Counted from the stretch's first letter, positions 1 to 9,582 are shown. The stretch is 32,047 nt of DNA from an uncultured Myxococcales bacterium (GCA_903883645.1 CAISBR010000227.1:1-32047), one strand, 5' to 3'. A program made the numbers and translations. The notes: a model not told the origin generated them from the letters alone.

Positions 1-624
1 GCGGGACTTTCGCCCGAAGAGCTAGAAGATCCAGCCGGTTGTCACCTGCGGCCGGCGCTCGGGCGTCTTCTTCCGGCGGGTCGCTTCATGGCCGCAACGC
101 TGGGTCTCGGCGCCGTGCTGGCCGCTGCCACCGGTGCTGCCCCGTTCGACGACGCCTTGGGCACGCTGCAAGCCGACGAAATTGACGCACTTTTGCTAGG
201 CTCACACGCTCGACACGCCGCCCATGCGCCGCAGCCCTTTGGCGAGCAAGACGCCGCGTGGCTTGAGGATGCCGTGTTGGCGATGCTGCATCGCCGGTCG
301 CTCAAGACCGGACTGCCGCGCGCCGAGGCCTGGATTCCGCCCGGTGGTGGTCTGCGTTTTGACTTGCAGCAAGCACAGTTGCGCACCCTTGCGCCGGTGC
401 CGACGGAGCACACTGGCTATCTCGACGCCGCAATCGGCCACTTGCCCCTGCCCGCGAGTGCTTGCGCGGCGTTGGTCGAACGTAAGCTAACAGCTATCGA
501 TGTGCATCTTGAGCACTTAGAATCACTAGATGATCTGTTCGACGTGATTTTTGAAGTGTTCGATGGTGAAGGCGACGAGGCTGAACTGGTAGGGGATGGT
601 TTCCGCGTTGAATTCGTAAAGTAA
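1..624 (+). CDS. Unrecognised protein, 5'-truncated by the window edge
   Basis: The reading frame is open from base 1 with no stop before TAA at 622-624, so the gene very probably begins upstream. An in-frame ATG at 88 would give 178 residues, but it has no clear ribosome binding site and the residues before it (starting AGLSPEELEDP) read like normal protein. The visible part is acidic and Ala/Leu-rich, with an Asp/Glu-rich tail of about 50 residues ending in DGFRVEFVK. The last 150 bases are noticeably less GC-rich than the rest. There is no signal peptide or membrane segment in the visible part. I do not recognise a family. It converges on the caspase-like gene with a 31-bp gap. Confidence 0.6.
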   Translation, partial: AGLSPEELEDPAGCHLRPALGRLLPAGRFMAATLGLGAVLAAATGAAPFDDALGTLQADEIDALLLGSHARHAAHAPQPFGEQDAAWLEDAVLAMLHRRSLKTGLPRAEAWIPPGGGLRFDLQQAQLRTLAPVPTEHTGYLDAAIGHLPLPASACAALVERKLTAIDVHLEHLESLDDLFDVIFEVFDGEGDEAELVGDGFRVEFVK

Positions 625-655
625 CTACGAGCGCTCTTCCTATCAAGCTACTGAT

Positions 656-2716
656 TTACTGCAGAATTTCGAACCGGGCCACATCGGTGCCCCAGAGCTT
701 CTCGGGCGCGTAGCCAAAGGGCTCGCCACGGGTCTTGCTGAACAGTTCGCCCATCCGCTGCTCGAGCGGCGACCGCGCACCGGCCGATGCACCGCGCGTC
801 ACCTTGAACTCAAGCGCGCGAAAATCCACATCATCCTCGCTGGCAATCACCTTGATGATCTCGGGTCCGGCCGGCGGCGTCATGCGGTAGGGATACGGAA
901 TTGCGCGCTTCTCACCTGGTTTCAGCAGGTTATCACCCGGAGCATTCGGCGCCGGAAACAAGATACCGATCGTGCCATCGGCACTCAGCTCGATTACACT
1001 GAAGAAACAAGGCTTTGTTCCCCTATTCTCGACGAACAACTGCACGATCTCGCCGGCCTTGACCTTGCCCGTACCGTCTTTGGCCACGGCGCCGTGATCC
1101 GCTGTAATTTTGACATGTTTTGACCCATTCGGCGCCACTTCGAGGGCCGCATCCACGCGATGCACGGTCAGATCGACCTCGAGCCGCGTCGCCACGTCGT
1201 TATTTTCGAGGGCCATCACCCGCATCTTGCGGAACTGCGCCTCGATCGCCTGGGTAACCCGCAGATCGCGTTGCGGATCGTCAATTGCCACCGCACCCGC
1301 CATGGGCTGATTCTTACCGCGCGGAATCGGCAGGGCCGTGCCATCGGCGCGTTGAATACGCAGACCGCCCGACTCCATATCCTTGGTCAGCAGCAGATCC
1401 CACTGCGGTAGCGCAGCACTAGCGGCCTGGGGCCCCATGATCTCGACAAAAGGCAGCTTTTCGACCGTGGCCTGCAGCGCAATCGCCGCGGCATCAAAGG
1501 CCACCCGCACCCGCGCCGCCTGCACCTTGGTCAAAACCTCTTGCGCTTGCGAGCCTTTGTCGAACAGTTTGGCCTCTAGCCGCTCGCCGTCCTTCACCGG
1601 CACCCCGTAGCTCATGCCCAGCTCGACACGCACCAACTTGACCCGCACTAGTGGCTTTTCGCCACCAATAGCACGGACTTCGAGCTCACTGCCCGGCAGC
1701 AAACCGTGCAGCGAACCGGCCTCGATCGGCAGCTCGCCGTCGCCAGTGATGGGTCGCACGCGGTAAAACTTGCTGGGAGGCGCCCACTCTCCTGAAAACA
1801 GACGCTTATCGGCGTCGCCTTCGATCTGCGGATTCTGATCGCTGACCCGCACCACGATCTGCGCGCCAATCCGCTCGAGTAGATCGCGGTAGGAGGTGCG
1901 CGGCCCGGCATCGTGCAAAGCCTGAGCCAGCATCAGCGAATAGGCACCCATTGCCGCACCCGACACGGGATCGCGGTCTTCGTTGGCCTCTTGATCGGCG
2001 CGAACCGCAGAGATGAACACGTACCCTGCCCCCTTGGCATCGCCCGCGGGCACCCAAGCACCCGTGCCATCCGCTTCGTTGCCGCGCTTTTCGGCCGGCG
2101 GCCACATCGGGCGACTACCGCGGGTACGCATCTTGCGGGGATCGCCGGGCGCGCCGCGGGTGGCAGTGCCCGAGTGACACGAATCGAGCGAGATCACAAT
2201 GTTTTCACTCTTCTTGGCCGCCTGAGCGATCAGCAACCCCAGCTCGTCGTCGCGAATGTGGTTGGCGTAGTTCTTGATGCCCAAATTATCAAAGGGAACA
2301 AGGGCTTCGTCGTAGCCATCGGCCTCGTCGGGCGCGCCGTTGTCGTCGGGGATCTGCTGGCCGTGGCCCGAGTAGTGAAAGAAAAGCACAGCGTCCTTGT
2401 CGGCCTTGTCGACCAGCTGCTGCTGAAACGCCGCCACGATCGCCTTGTGGGTGGCCTGCTCGTCGACGAGCGTGAGCACATCGAAGCCGCGGTGCTCCAA
2501 TTCCGCTTTGAGCATAGCTACATCATTGCGACTGCCGTCGAGTTGCGACCACTGCTCGTGGGCCGGTACGGCGGGGGTGTAGCGCAGCCCGTAATGCTCG
2601 ATACCCACTAGCAGCGCGAGCTTTTTGCTCCCCTCCGCGGCCGCCGCACTGCGGGTGATCGCGGGCAGCGCCACCAGGGCCAGCAGCAGCATGACGAGCG
2701 ACTTAGCAAACTTCAT
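656..2716 (-). CDS. Secreted caspase-family (C14, metacaspase-like) peptidase with C-terminal DUF4384-like domain
   Basis: This is a predicted exported cysteine peptidase of about 686 residues. I chose the ATG at 2716 because AAGGA lies just upstream and the protein then opens with a signal peptide (MKFAKSLVMLLLALVALPA, alanine-rich cleavage region near residue 28). The caspase fold follows directly: the catalytic His is in HYSGHG (His118) and the catalytic Cys in LDSCHSG (Cys180), the standard His-Cys dyad. The Asp-rich loop after HYSGHG (PDDNGAPDEADGYDEAL) is typical of bacterial metacaspase-like proteins. The last 130 residues, with FVENRGTKPCFF and GILFPAPNAPGDN, resemble DUF4384, which often accompanies bacterial C14 domains. 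A longer frame reaches 2848 but lacks a leader or binding site there. It is divergent from groESL. Substrates are unknown; the family generally cleaves after Arg/Lys. Confidence 0.88.
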   Translation of the reverse strand: MKFAKSLVMLLLALVALPAITRSAAAAEGSKKLALLVGIEHYGLRYTPAVPAHEQWSQLDGSRNDVAMLKAELEHRGFDVLTLVDEQATHKAIVAAFQQQLVDKADKDAVLFFHYSGHGQQIPDDNGAPDEADGYDEALVPFDNLGIKNYANHIRDDELGLLIAQAAKKSENIVISLDSCHSGTATRGAPGDPRKMRTRGSRPMWPPAEKRGNEADGTGAWVPAGDAKGAGYVFISAVRADQEANEDRDPVSGAAMGAYSLMLAQALHDAGPRTSYRDLLERIGAQIVVRVSDQNPQIEGDADKRLFSGEWAPPSKFYRVRPITGDGELPIEAGSLHGLLPGSELEVRAIGGEKPLVRVKLVRVELGMSYGVPVKDGERLEAKLFDKGSQAQEVLTKVQAARVRVAFDAAAIALQATVEKLPFVEIMGPQAASAALPQWDLLLTKDMESGGLRIQRADGTALPIPRGKNQPMAGAVAIDDPQRDLRVTQAIEAQFRKMRVMALENNDVATRLEVDLTVHRVDAALEVAPNGSKHVKITADHGAVAKDGTGKVKAGEIVQLFVENRGTKPCFFSVIELSADGTIGILFPAPNAPGDNLLKPGEKRAIPYPYRMTPPAGPEIIKVIASEDDVDFRALEFKVTRGASAGARSPLEQRMGELFSKTRGEPFGYAPEKLWGTDVARFEILQ

Positions 2717-2828
2717 CTCGGTCCTTATGGTGTGCCGTTTGGGCAGCGCTGAGACGCTGGGCACAAGCGTTTGGGTCTGGCGGCACTGCGGCGGCCGGCG
2801 AGTTTGAGTTGCGATGGTGCGCACAACT

Positions 2829-2842
2829 TTGCCAGCCGGCAA
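2829..2842. repeat. Short inverted repeat TTGCC-N4-GGCAA
   Basis: A perfect 5-bp inverted repeat with a 4-nt spacer in the divergent peptidase/groES region, 24 bp upstream of the TTGACA hexamer. It could be a regulator half-site pair or chance; an arm of this length is weak evidence. Confidence 0.3.
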
Positions 2843-2865
2843 GCACAAGCTGCGCGAGTCGGTCC

Positions 2866-2893
2866 TTGACAGTGCGAACTACCATCCTAGCTT
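2866..2893 (+). promoter_or_regulatory. Candidate sigma70-type promoter for groES-groEL
   Basis: TTGACA at 2866-2871 is followed after 16 nt by TAGCTT at 2888-2893. The -35 is a perfect match and the -10 matches 3 of 6, but TAGCTT recurs before two other genes in this window. A start near 2900 would leave a leader of about 180 nt containing the 2982 palindrome. Confidence 0.4.
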
Positions 2894-2981
2894 GCGTTCG
2901 CCGTGGCCAAAGTCGGCCCGCGGTATCGCAGACGGTCCTGAGCATTCTTGCAGCGTTTCAATCACTTTGAGCGCAAGAACC

Positions 2982-2996
2982 GCCAGGTAACCTGGC
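2982..2996. promoter_or_regulatory. Perfect 15-bp palindrome in the groES leader (possible operator)
   Basis: GCCAGGT-A-ACCTGGC is a 7-bp perfect inverted repeat around one central base, 86 bp upstream of the groES start. It is too tight for an RNA hairpin with a normal loop, so a dimeric DNA-binding protein site is the more natural reading. I found no second full copy in the window. Its role in chaperonin control is inference from position only. Confidence 0.4.
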
Positions 2997-3082
2997 ACTG
3001 CGACGTAACGAGCAATGGATCCGCGCAGGTGATTGCGCGTTGGGCAAGGACGGGCGACTGGCCCGCAATAGCAGAGGAATGA

Positions 3083-3373
3083 ATGGCAATTACTCCGCTT
3101 TTTGACCGCATCGTGGTCAAGCGCATCGAGGGTGAATCGACGACCGCCGGTGGCATCTTCTTGCCCGAGGCTGCCCAGGAAAAGCGCCAAGAGGGCCTAG
3201 TGGTCGCCGCTGGTACGGGTCGCGTGCTCGACGACGGCACCATGGTCCCGCTAGAGCTCAAGGGCGGCGAAAAGGTGCTGTTCGGCAAGTACGCGGGCAG
3301 CGAGGTCAAGTTCGGCGGCGAGACGCTGCTGATCATGCGCGAAGACGAAGTTCTGGCCGTCATCTCGGAATAG
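3083..3373 (+). CDS. groES: Co-chaperonin GroES (Hsp10)
   Basis: This 96-residue cytosolic protein forms the heptameric lid of the GroEL chamber. The family signature is plain from the start: ITPLFDRIVVKRIE, then the mobile loop STTAGGIFLPEAAQEK (about residues 19-34) with the GroEL-contacting GGIFLP hydrophobic patch, then the beta-barrel core ending LLIMREDEVLAVISE. Its length is the usual 95-100 residues. The ATG at 3083 is preceded by GAGGA at a good distance. groEL follows after 87 bp on the same strand, the classical operon order, and one terminator lies after groEL. There is no sign of truncation or frameshift. Confidence 0.98.
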   Translation: MAITPLFDRIVVKRIEGESTTAGGIFLPEAAQEKRQEGLVVAAGTGRVLDDGTMVPLELKGGEKVLFGKYAGSEVKFGGETLLIMREDEVLAVISE

Positions 3374-3445
3374 CTGCCGAGCGTTCTGCAACGAATTCAA
3401 GCAGATTACCCAACGATTCCAATCGACTCTAGTTCACTCCACTAG

Positions 3446-5125
<1,680 letters not shown>

Positions 5126-5153
5126 TCCACGCCCTACGCAGTAAGTAGCACTG

Positions 5154-5199
5154 GTGGGCACGTCGGACTAAGCAAGCCGGCGTGCCCACTGGTCGTTTT
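5154..5199 (+). terminator. Rho-independent-type terminator of groES-groEL
   Basis: The arms 5154-5166 and 5177-5189 pair over 13 positions (nine perfect GTGGGCACG/CGTGCCCAC pairs, then one T-G wobble and three more) around a 10-nt loop. Four further outer pairs (5150-5153 with 5190-5193), two of them wobble, extend the stem. A TTTT run at 5196-5199 follows. It lies 28 bp after the groEL stop, where the operon should end. The short T-run makes it a moderate rather than a strong intrinsic terminator. Confidence 0.8.
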
Positions 5200-5224
5200 G
5201 GCCCCTCGATACAGTGAGATTCCG

Positions 5225-5614
5225 ATGCCCGCACCCAAGCCGATCGAGCTATTCGCGTTTTACCACCTTGGCCTCGACGCTGATGGCAGCTACAAATTTC
5301 GCAACATCAACGACTGCGCCCGGCGCTGGAGCGTCGACAACGCCACCGTGCAGCTGTGGTTGCAAGACGCGCATATCGACCCGGCGACGGTAAAATCGGT
5401 GCCGTACAATCTGACGCGCTGGCACGTGGACGCGCAATTTGTGCGGCCCGAGCAGCAAGAGCAGTTGATTCGCGACGCGTGGCACGGCTATATGGCCGAG
5501 CTGAAGCGAACGCTGTCGGGCCGACAGAGCCGCGAGCCCGACTTCCACTTCGACATCGACTACGACGACGTGTGGGACGATGCGGCGCGCAAGGCGCAAG
5601 GCGACGACGAATAG
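5225..5614 (+). CDS. Small conserved-looking protein with a helix-turn-helix-like segment, function unknown
   Basis: A 129-residue soluble protein starting MPAPKPIELFAFYHLG. I chose the ATG at 5225 because an in-frame TTG at 5198 lies inside the groESL terminator. Residues about 27-50 (ININDCARRWS-type helix, turn, then NATVQLWLQDAHIDP) look like a helix-turn-helix in which the second helix would read DNA. The C-terminal third is very acidic (DFHFDIDYDDVWDD). No enzyme motif, signal peptide or membrane helix is visible. It ends 9 bp before ridA and is probably co-transcribed with it. A regulatory or adaptor role is possible, but I do not recognise the family, and the HTH reading is by eye. 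Confidence 0.72.
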   Translation: MPAPKPIELFAFYHLGLDADGSYKFRNINDCARRWSVDNATVQLWLQDAHIDPATVKSVPYNLTRWHVDAQFVRPEQQEQLIRDAWHGYMAELKRTLSGRQSREPDFHFDIDYDDVWDDAARKAQGDDE

Positions 5615-5623
5615 GGGGAAACT

Positions 5624-6034
5624 ATGGGAAAGACCAGCGAATTTCAGGCGATTCAGACTCTGGCGGCACCGCAGGCGATCGGGCCCTACAGTCAGGCGAT
5701 TGCGGTCGATCACCCCGGACGCTGGGTGTTCTTGAGCGGTCAGGTGGCGCTCGATCCGGTCACCGGCGTGCTGCTGGCGGGCGAAGTGGCCGCGCAAACC
5801 GAGCGGGCGATGCTGAATCTGCAGGCCGTGGTGCGCGAGGCCGGCGGCGAGCTGAAGGACTTGGTCAAGGTGGGTATCTTTCTCGCCGATATCAACGACT
5901 TTACCGTTGTGAACCAAGTGTACGGGCGCTTTGTGCAGCAGCCGTACCCGGCCCGCGCCACGGTACAGGTGGCCCGGCTGCCCCGCGACGCTGCGGTCGA
6001 GGTCGATGGCATCGCCTGGATCGCCGCGAAATAG
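5624..6034 (+). CDS. ridA: RidA family reactive enamine/imine deaminase
   Basis: This 136-residue cytosolic protein should form a trimer that hydrolyses reactive 2-aminoacrylate and related enamines released by PLP enzymes, protecting them from inactivation. Family marks are AIGPYSQAI (residues 18-26), the central FLSGQVALDPVTG, and the C-terminal YPARATVQVARLPRDAAVEV. The catalytic/substrate-anchoring arginine is Arg111 in PAR, and Glu126 sits 15 residues later, the same spacing as Arg105 and Glu120 in the E. coli enzyme. The length is slightly above the usual 125-130 because of a longer N-terminus. A GGGGG-type binding site precedes the ATG. It follows the HTH-like gene by 9 bp and converges on the esterase gene with a 9-bp gap. 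Confidence 0.95.
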   Translation: MGKTSEFQAIQTLAAPQAIGPYSQAIAVDHPGRWVFLSGQVALDPVTGVLLAGEVAAQTERAMLNLQAVVREAGGELKDLVKVGIFLADINDFTVVNQVYGRFVQQPYPARATVQVARLPRDAAVEVDGIAWIAAK

Positions 6035-6043
6035 CTGCTGAAG

Positions 6044-6745
6044 CTAGCCGAAACGCGCCGCCAGCCAAGGTCGCAGCGCACTGAGCACGGCCGGCGGAAT
6101 CTCGTGCTGGCCGTTGAATTCGTGCAGGTCGCCCTGCCAGCCCGCCTCGCGCAGCAGCGTATGCAACGCCCGCGCCCCCGCCACCGGCAGCAGCGGGTCT
6201 TGGCGACCATGGCTCTGAAAGAACGCCTGATTCGGCCGCTGCGTCGCCAACTTGGTCCAACCGGCGCGGTCGACCAGCGTACCCGACAGAATCACCAGGC
6301 CCAGCGGCGCTTGCTTGGCGTGAAGGGTCCAATCCGTAGCCAGCATCGCCCCTTGTGAGAAGCCGCCGATGACAATCCGCGCCGGATCTGCGCCAAAATC
6401 GTCGAGCATCGCCTGAATCTGCTGGCGGCTATCTTCGAGCGCTGGCGGCCGACTGCTGCTCAAGTCCGCACCGCGCCCCGAGATCATGGCCAGCTCGAGC
6501 GCGACCATGTCGATCGGAAACCAAGCGCGACCCGTCATGTGCGGACCAATCGCCACCTCGAGCGGCGCGTGCGGCACCAGCCACGTGGGGCGCTGTGGCA
6601 GCGGCAGAGCTTGGGCCAAGGGCGCCAAATCCCAGGCATCGGCACCGTAGCCGTGCAGGAGCACCATCACCGGAGCGCCGGGATCGCCCGGGACTACCAG
6701 CGTCGACAACCCTCCAAGTTCTCGAATTTCGGGCGAAACAGGCAT
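6044..6745 (-). CDS. Alpha/beta-hydrolase, phospholipase/carboxylesterase family
   Basis: A 233-residue cytosolic serine hydrolase of the PF02230 type (EstB/acyl-protein-thioesterase-like), acting on short-chain esters or lysophospholipids. The catalytic triad can be read directly: Ser130 in GGFSQGAM, Asp183 in RQDPLLPV and His214 in QHEIP; the oxyanion-hole segment is LLHGYGAD (29-36). These spacings fit the family. The ATG at 6745 is preceded by AAGGA at 8 nt; the upstream in-frame ATG at 6754 has that same AAGGA directly against it and is unlikely. A still longer frame to 7126 would overlap metG and has no hydrolase-like sequence. There is no signal peptide. It is divergent from metG. Its physiological substrate cannot be told from sequence. 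Confidence 0.92.
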   Translation of the reverse strand: MPVSPEIRELGGLSTLVVPGDPGAPVMVLLHGYGADAWDLAPLAQALPLPQRPTWLVPHAPLEVAIGPHMTGRAWFPIDMVALELAMISGRGADLSSSRPPALEDSRQQIQAMLDDFGADPARIVIGGFSQGAMLATDWTLHAKQAPLGLVILSGTLVDRAGWTKLATQRPNQAFFQSHGRQDPLLPVAGARALHTLLREAGWQGDLHEFNGQHEIPPAVLSALRPWLAARFG

Positions 6746-6855
6746 CGTCAGCATCCTTGGCGGCCGCACAATCGTCGGCCCAGTCTGGCGCAATTTGGGC
6801 ACAGCAAAAGGCGGCGCGTCAATGCTTTGGGTGCTACGCCTCTGCCGCAAAGTCG

Positions 6856-6864
6856 TGGTATGCT
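6856..6864 (+). promoter_or_regulatory. Candidate extended -10 promoter for metG
   Basis: TG-G-TATGCT lies about 38 bp upstream of the metG start in the 156-bp divergent spacer. TATGCT matches 4 of 6 and carries the TGn extension, but no recognisable -35 sits 16-18 bp upstream. Confidence 0.35.
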
Positions 6865-6901
6865 GCCGCGCTCGCCGGTGGGGCCCCCGGCCGGAATGAC
6901 C

Positions 6902-8998
6902 ATGACCCAGCGCTTTTACGTCACTACCCCGATCTACTACGTCAACGATAAGCCGCACATCGGCCACGCCTATTGCACGGTGCTGGCCGATGCCGCCGCG
7001 CGCTGGCACCGCCTGCTCGGCTACCAAAGCTACTTCTTGACGGGTACCGACGAGCACGGTCAGAAAGTGCAAGAAGCGGCGCAAAAACGGGGGATTTCGC
7101 CCCAAGTGCACGTCGATGAGTTGCATTTGGCCTTTAAGTCCCTGTGGCCAGAGCTAAAGTGCGCGCCCAATCAGTTCATCCGCACCACGGAGCCGCGCCA
7201 CAAGGCCGTGGTACAGGCGGCGCTGCAAAAGCTATTCGACGCCGGCCTGATCGTGTCGCGCGAGTTTGAAGGCTGGTATTGCACACCCGAAGAGCGGTTT
7301 TGGACCGAAAAAGAGCTAGTTGGCGACGCGTGCCCCAGCTGTGGCCGGCCGGTGTCGCGCTTGGCCGAGAAGAACTACTTCTTCTTGATGAGCCGCTACC
7401 AGCAGCGCCTGATCGACGCGCTAAACTCGGGCAGAATCAAGGTGTTCCCGGCTAATCGTGCCAACGAGGTTCTTGGTTTCTTAGATAAGCCCTTGCAGGA
7501 TCTGTGTATTTCGCGCCCCAAGTCGCGACTGGCCTGGGGTATCGAGCTGCCGTTCGATGGCGATTTCGTTACGTACGTGTGGTTCGATGCCCTGCTCAAC
7601 TACGCGTCGGGTATTGGCTTTTTGAACGCGACGCCGCCCAGCGATGCCCAGTTCCCCAACCCGGAGTTGAGCGCCGAAGAGAACTTTAAGCTGTGGTGGC
7701 CGAACATCGCGCACTTCTTGGGTAAAGACATCTTGACCACCCACACCGTCTACTGGCCAACGATGTTGATGGGCCTAGAAGAAGCGCTGGGATTGCCTGA
7801 GAATTCGCTAGTTCCCGGCCGCTTTGTGGTGACCGGCTGGTGGCTGCTCGACAACGCGAAAATGTCGAAGTCGCTCGGCAATGTGGTCAGCCCGCTCAGC
7901 ATGAAAGACAAGTACGGGCCGGAGGTTCTGCGCTATTTCTTGCTGCGCGAGATGGCGGTGGGGCAAGACGCCAACTTCTCCGAAGAAGCGGTGCTGCGGC
8001 GCAATAATGCCGACTTAGCGAATGATCTTGGTAATTTGCTGCAGCGTGTGTCGGCGCTAGCTGCTAAAAATTGGGACGGCAAGGTTCCCGAGTCCACGCC
8101 GCTGCAGACGCCGAGCACGGAGCTGGCCATGGGGCTCGTGGCGCGTTTGCTGGGTAGGAATCCGGACTTGGCTTCAATTAGCGAGGCCAACCGCAGCGCT
8201 GTGACGCAGGTCGAGGCGATCGCCGACTCAGTGGCGCAGTTTCGGTTGCACAAGGCGCTGGCCGACACGATGATGGTGGTAGGCGCGCTCAACAGCATGA
8301 TTTCGCTCGACAAACCCTTCTCGCTTGTCAAGACCGACAAGGCGCTGGCGGGCGGTATTGTCTACGCGGTGCTCGAAGGCTTGCGCATCGTGGCCCACCT
8401 GCTCGAGCCGGCGCTGCCCGATACGGCCCGCGAAATCCTGAAGCGAATCGGCTGGTCTGGCGAGCTGCTTACGCTCGACAAGCTGCAGTGGGGGCAGTTG
8501 CCGGCGGGTGCGCCTCTCGTCGAGGGCCCGGCGCTGTTCCCCAAGCACGAGATCGTGGCGCAAGTGGCGGATCTGAAACCAGACGTCAAGGCCGACGTGC
8601 CGCTTGTTCCGGAGCTGGCAGCGAGCGACTCGAGCGGTGAGGCGGGGCACAAACCTGCTGAAATCAAGCCCGAAGTGACCATCGACCAGTTTGGCACTGC
8701 CGACCTGCGCGTGGGCCGTGTGCTGGTCTGCGAAAAGGTACCCAAGTCGAGCAAGCTGCTGCGGCTCGAGGTCGACATTGGCGAGGCCAAGCCCCGGCAG
8801 ATCCTGTCGGGTATCGCCGAGTCGTTTGCACCCGAAGATCTTGTGAATAAAGAGATTTTGCTGATTGCCAACCTGCCGCCGCGCAAGATGATGGGGCTCG
8901 AGAGCCACGGCATGGTGCTGGTCGCCGACGACGGTCAAGGCAAGCGCGTGTTGCTGCGGCCCGAGCGCGACGTTCCCGCCGGCTCGTCGGTGCAATAG
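6902..8998 (+). CDS. metG: Methionyl-tRNA synthetase with C-terminal tRNA-binding domain
   Basis: A 698-residue class I aminoacyl-tRNA synthetase charging tRNA-Met in the cytosol. It opens with the canonical TPIYYVNDKPHIGHAY (HIGH-type motif at residues 19-22) and carries the second ATP motif KMSKS at 320-324. The connective-peptide zinc region keeps CPSC (about 144-147), but the upstream half is CTPEE rather than CxxC, so one zinc ligand is missing or replaced. The C-terminal 105 residues (from IDQFGTADLRVGRV) form an EMAP/Trbp111-like tRNA-binding domain used for dimerisation, and the length is normal for that fusion. I chose the ATG at 6902 with GGA six bases upstream; an ATG at 6896 is an equal alternative. 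The three genes downstream are spaced 22-29 bp apart and probably share its transcript. Confidence 0.97.
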   Translation: MTQRFYVTTPIYYVNDKPHIGHAYCTVLADAAARWHRLLGYQSYFLTGTDEHGQKVQEAAQKRGISPQVHVDELHLAFKSLWPELKCAPNQFIRTTEPRHKAVVQAALQKLFDAGLIVSREFEGWYCTPEERFWTEKELVGDACPSCGRPVSRLAEKNYFFLMSRYQQRLIDALNSGRIKVFPANRANEVLGFLDKPLQDLCISRPKSRLAWGIELPFDGDFVTYVWFDALLNYASGIGFLNATPPSDAQFPNPELSAEENFKLWWPNIAHFLGKDILTTHTVYWPTMLMGLEEALGLPENSLVPGRFVVTGWWLLDNAKMSKSLGNVVSPLSMKDKYGPEVLRYFLLREMAVGQDANFSEEAVLRRNNADLANDLGNLLQRVSALAAKNWDGKVPESTPLQTPSTELAMGLVARLLGRNPDLASISEANRSAVTQVEAIADSVAQFRLHKALADTMMVVGALNSMISLDKPFSLVKTDKALAGGIVYAVLEGLRIVAHLLEPALPDTAREILKRIGWSGELLTLDKLQWGQLPAGAPLVEGPALFPKHEIVAQVADLKPDVKADVPLVPELAASDSSGEAGHKPAEIKPEVTIDQFGTADLRVGRVLVCEKVPKSSKLLRLEVDIGEAKPRQILSGIAESFAPEDLVNKEILLIANLPPRKMMGLESHGMVLVADDGQGKRVLLRPERDVPAGSSVQ

Positions 8999-9020
8999 CT
9001 CGCTATTTCTGGAGGATCGC

Positions 9021-9554
9021 ATGACCACGCAAATTCGCATCGGCGTCGTGACGGTAAGCGACCGCGCCAGCCAGGGCATTTACGCCGACCTTAGCGGGCC
9101 CGCGATTGTCGAGTGGCTGCAGTGGGCGCTGACGGGTGAGTACGAAATCGTAGCCCGGTTGGTGCCCGACGAGCAGGATCGCATCGAGGCAACTATTCTT
9201 GAACTGGTTGATCTTGAAGGCTGTTGCCTGGTACTGACCACGGGCGGCACCGGTCCCGCGGCCCGCGATGTCACCCCCGAGGCGACCCGCGCCGTCATCG
9301 ATCGCGAGTTGCCGGGCTTTGGCGAGCTGATGCGAGCGGCGTCGCTGAAATTCGTGCCCACAGCGATCCTGTCGCGGCAGCTGGCGGGCACCCGCGGCTG
9401 CTCGCTGATCGTCAACCTGCCGGGCAAGCCCAAAGCAATTGGCGAGTGCTTGCAAGCTGTTATGCCCGCTGTGCCTTACTGCATCGATCTGGTGGGCGGC
9501 CCGTACTTGACCACCGACCCCGAGCGCGTGGTTGCGTTCCGCCCAAAGCCCTAA
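9021..9554 (+). CDS. mog: Molybdopterin adenylyltransferase (MogA/MoaB family)
   Basis: This 177-residue cytosolic enzyme adenylates molybdopterin before molybdenum insertion. The fold is recognised by IGVVTVSDRASQG at the N-terminus (residues 7-19) and the MPT-binding LTTGGTGPAARDVTPEA (72-88), with the acidic residue of RDVTPEAT typical of MogA. PGFGELMRAASL and NLPGKPKAI complete the family pattern. Its length is closer to MogA-type proteins (about 180-195) than to short MoaB, but the two are hard to separate by eye. GGAGG lies 6-11 bases before the ATG. It follows metG by 22 bp. No other molybdenum cofactor gene is in the window, so its pathway partners must be elsewhere. Confidence 0.93.
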   Translation: MTTQIRIGVVTVSDRASQGIYADLSGPAIVEWLQWALTGEYEIVARLVPDEQDRIEATILELVDLEGCCLVLTTGGTGPAARDVTPEATRAVIDRELPGFGELMRAASLKFVPTAILSRQLAGTRGCSLIVNLPGKPKAIGECLQAVMPAVPYCIDLVGGPYLTTDPERVVAFRPKP

Positions 9555-9582
9555 CTTCACCGTCTTCTCAAGGAGTTCTAGC

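Larger units (their letters stand above)
2717..3082. other. 366-bp divergent intergenic region between the caspase-like gene and groES
   Basis: This is the longest gene-free stretch. It holds the leader of the minus-strand peptidase (AAGGA near 2722), a small inverted repeat TTGCC-N4-GGCAA at 2829-2842, a promoter candidate at 2866-2893, a 15-bp palindrome at 2982-2996, and the groES ribosome binding site GAGGA just before 3083. I searched for the CIRCE element (TTAGCACTC-N9-GAGTGCTAA) that many groESL operons use and did not find it. No tRNA-like or convincing small ORF is visible. Confidence 0.7.

Noticed and set aside
1913..2611. A 232-codon plus-strand frame opposite the caspase-like gene
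   Set aside because: It mirrors the catalytic region of the peptidase and has no protein-like features of its own.
5198..5224. TTG start for the HTH-like gene
   Set aside because: It lies in the T-run of the groESL terminator; ATG 5225 is preferred.
6032..6046. Inverted repeat TAGCT-N5-AGCTA holding the stop codons of both ridA and the esterase
   Set aside because: Only 5 bp, AT-containing, with no T-run on either side; too weak to call a bidirectional terminator.
6539..6901. N-terminal extension of metG
   Set aside because: The added 120 residues are Arg/Gln/His-rich, lie opposite the esterase gene and precede a canonical MetRS start.
6746..7126. N-terminal extension of the esterase
   Set aside because: It overlaps the metG coding region in antisense; AAGGA sits 8 nt before ATG 6745, which begins a normal hydrolase.
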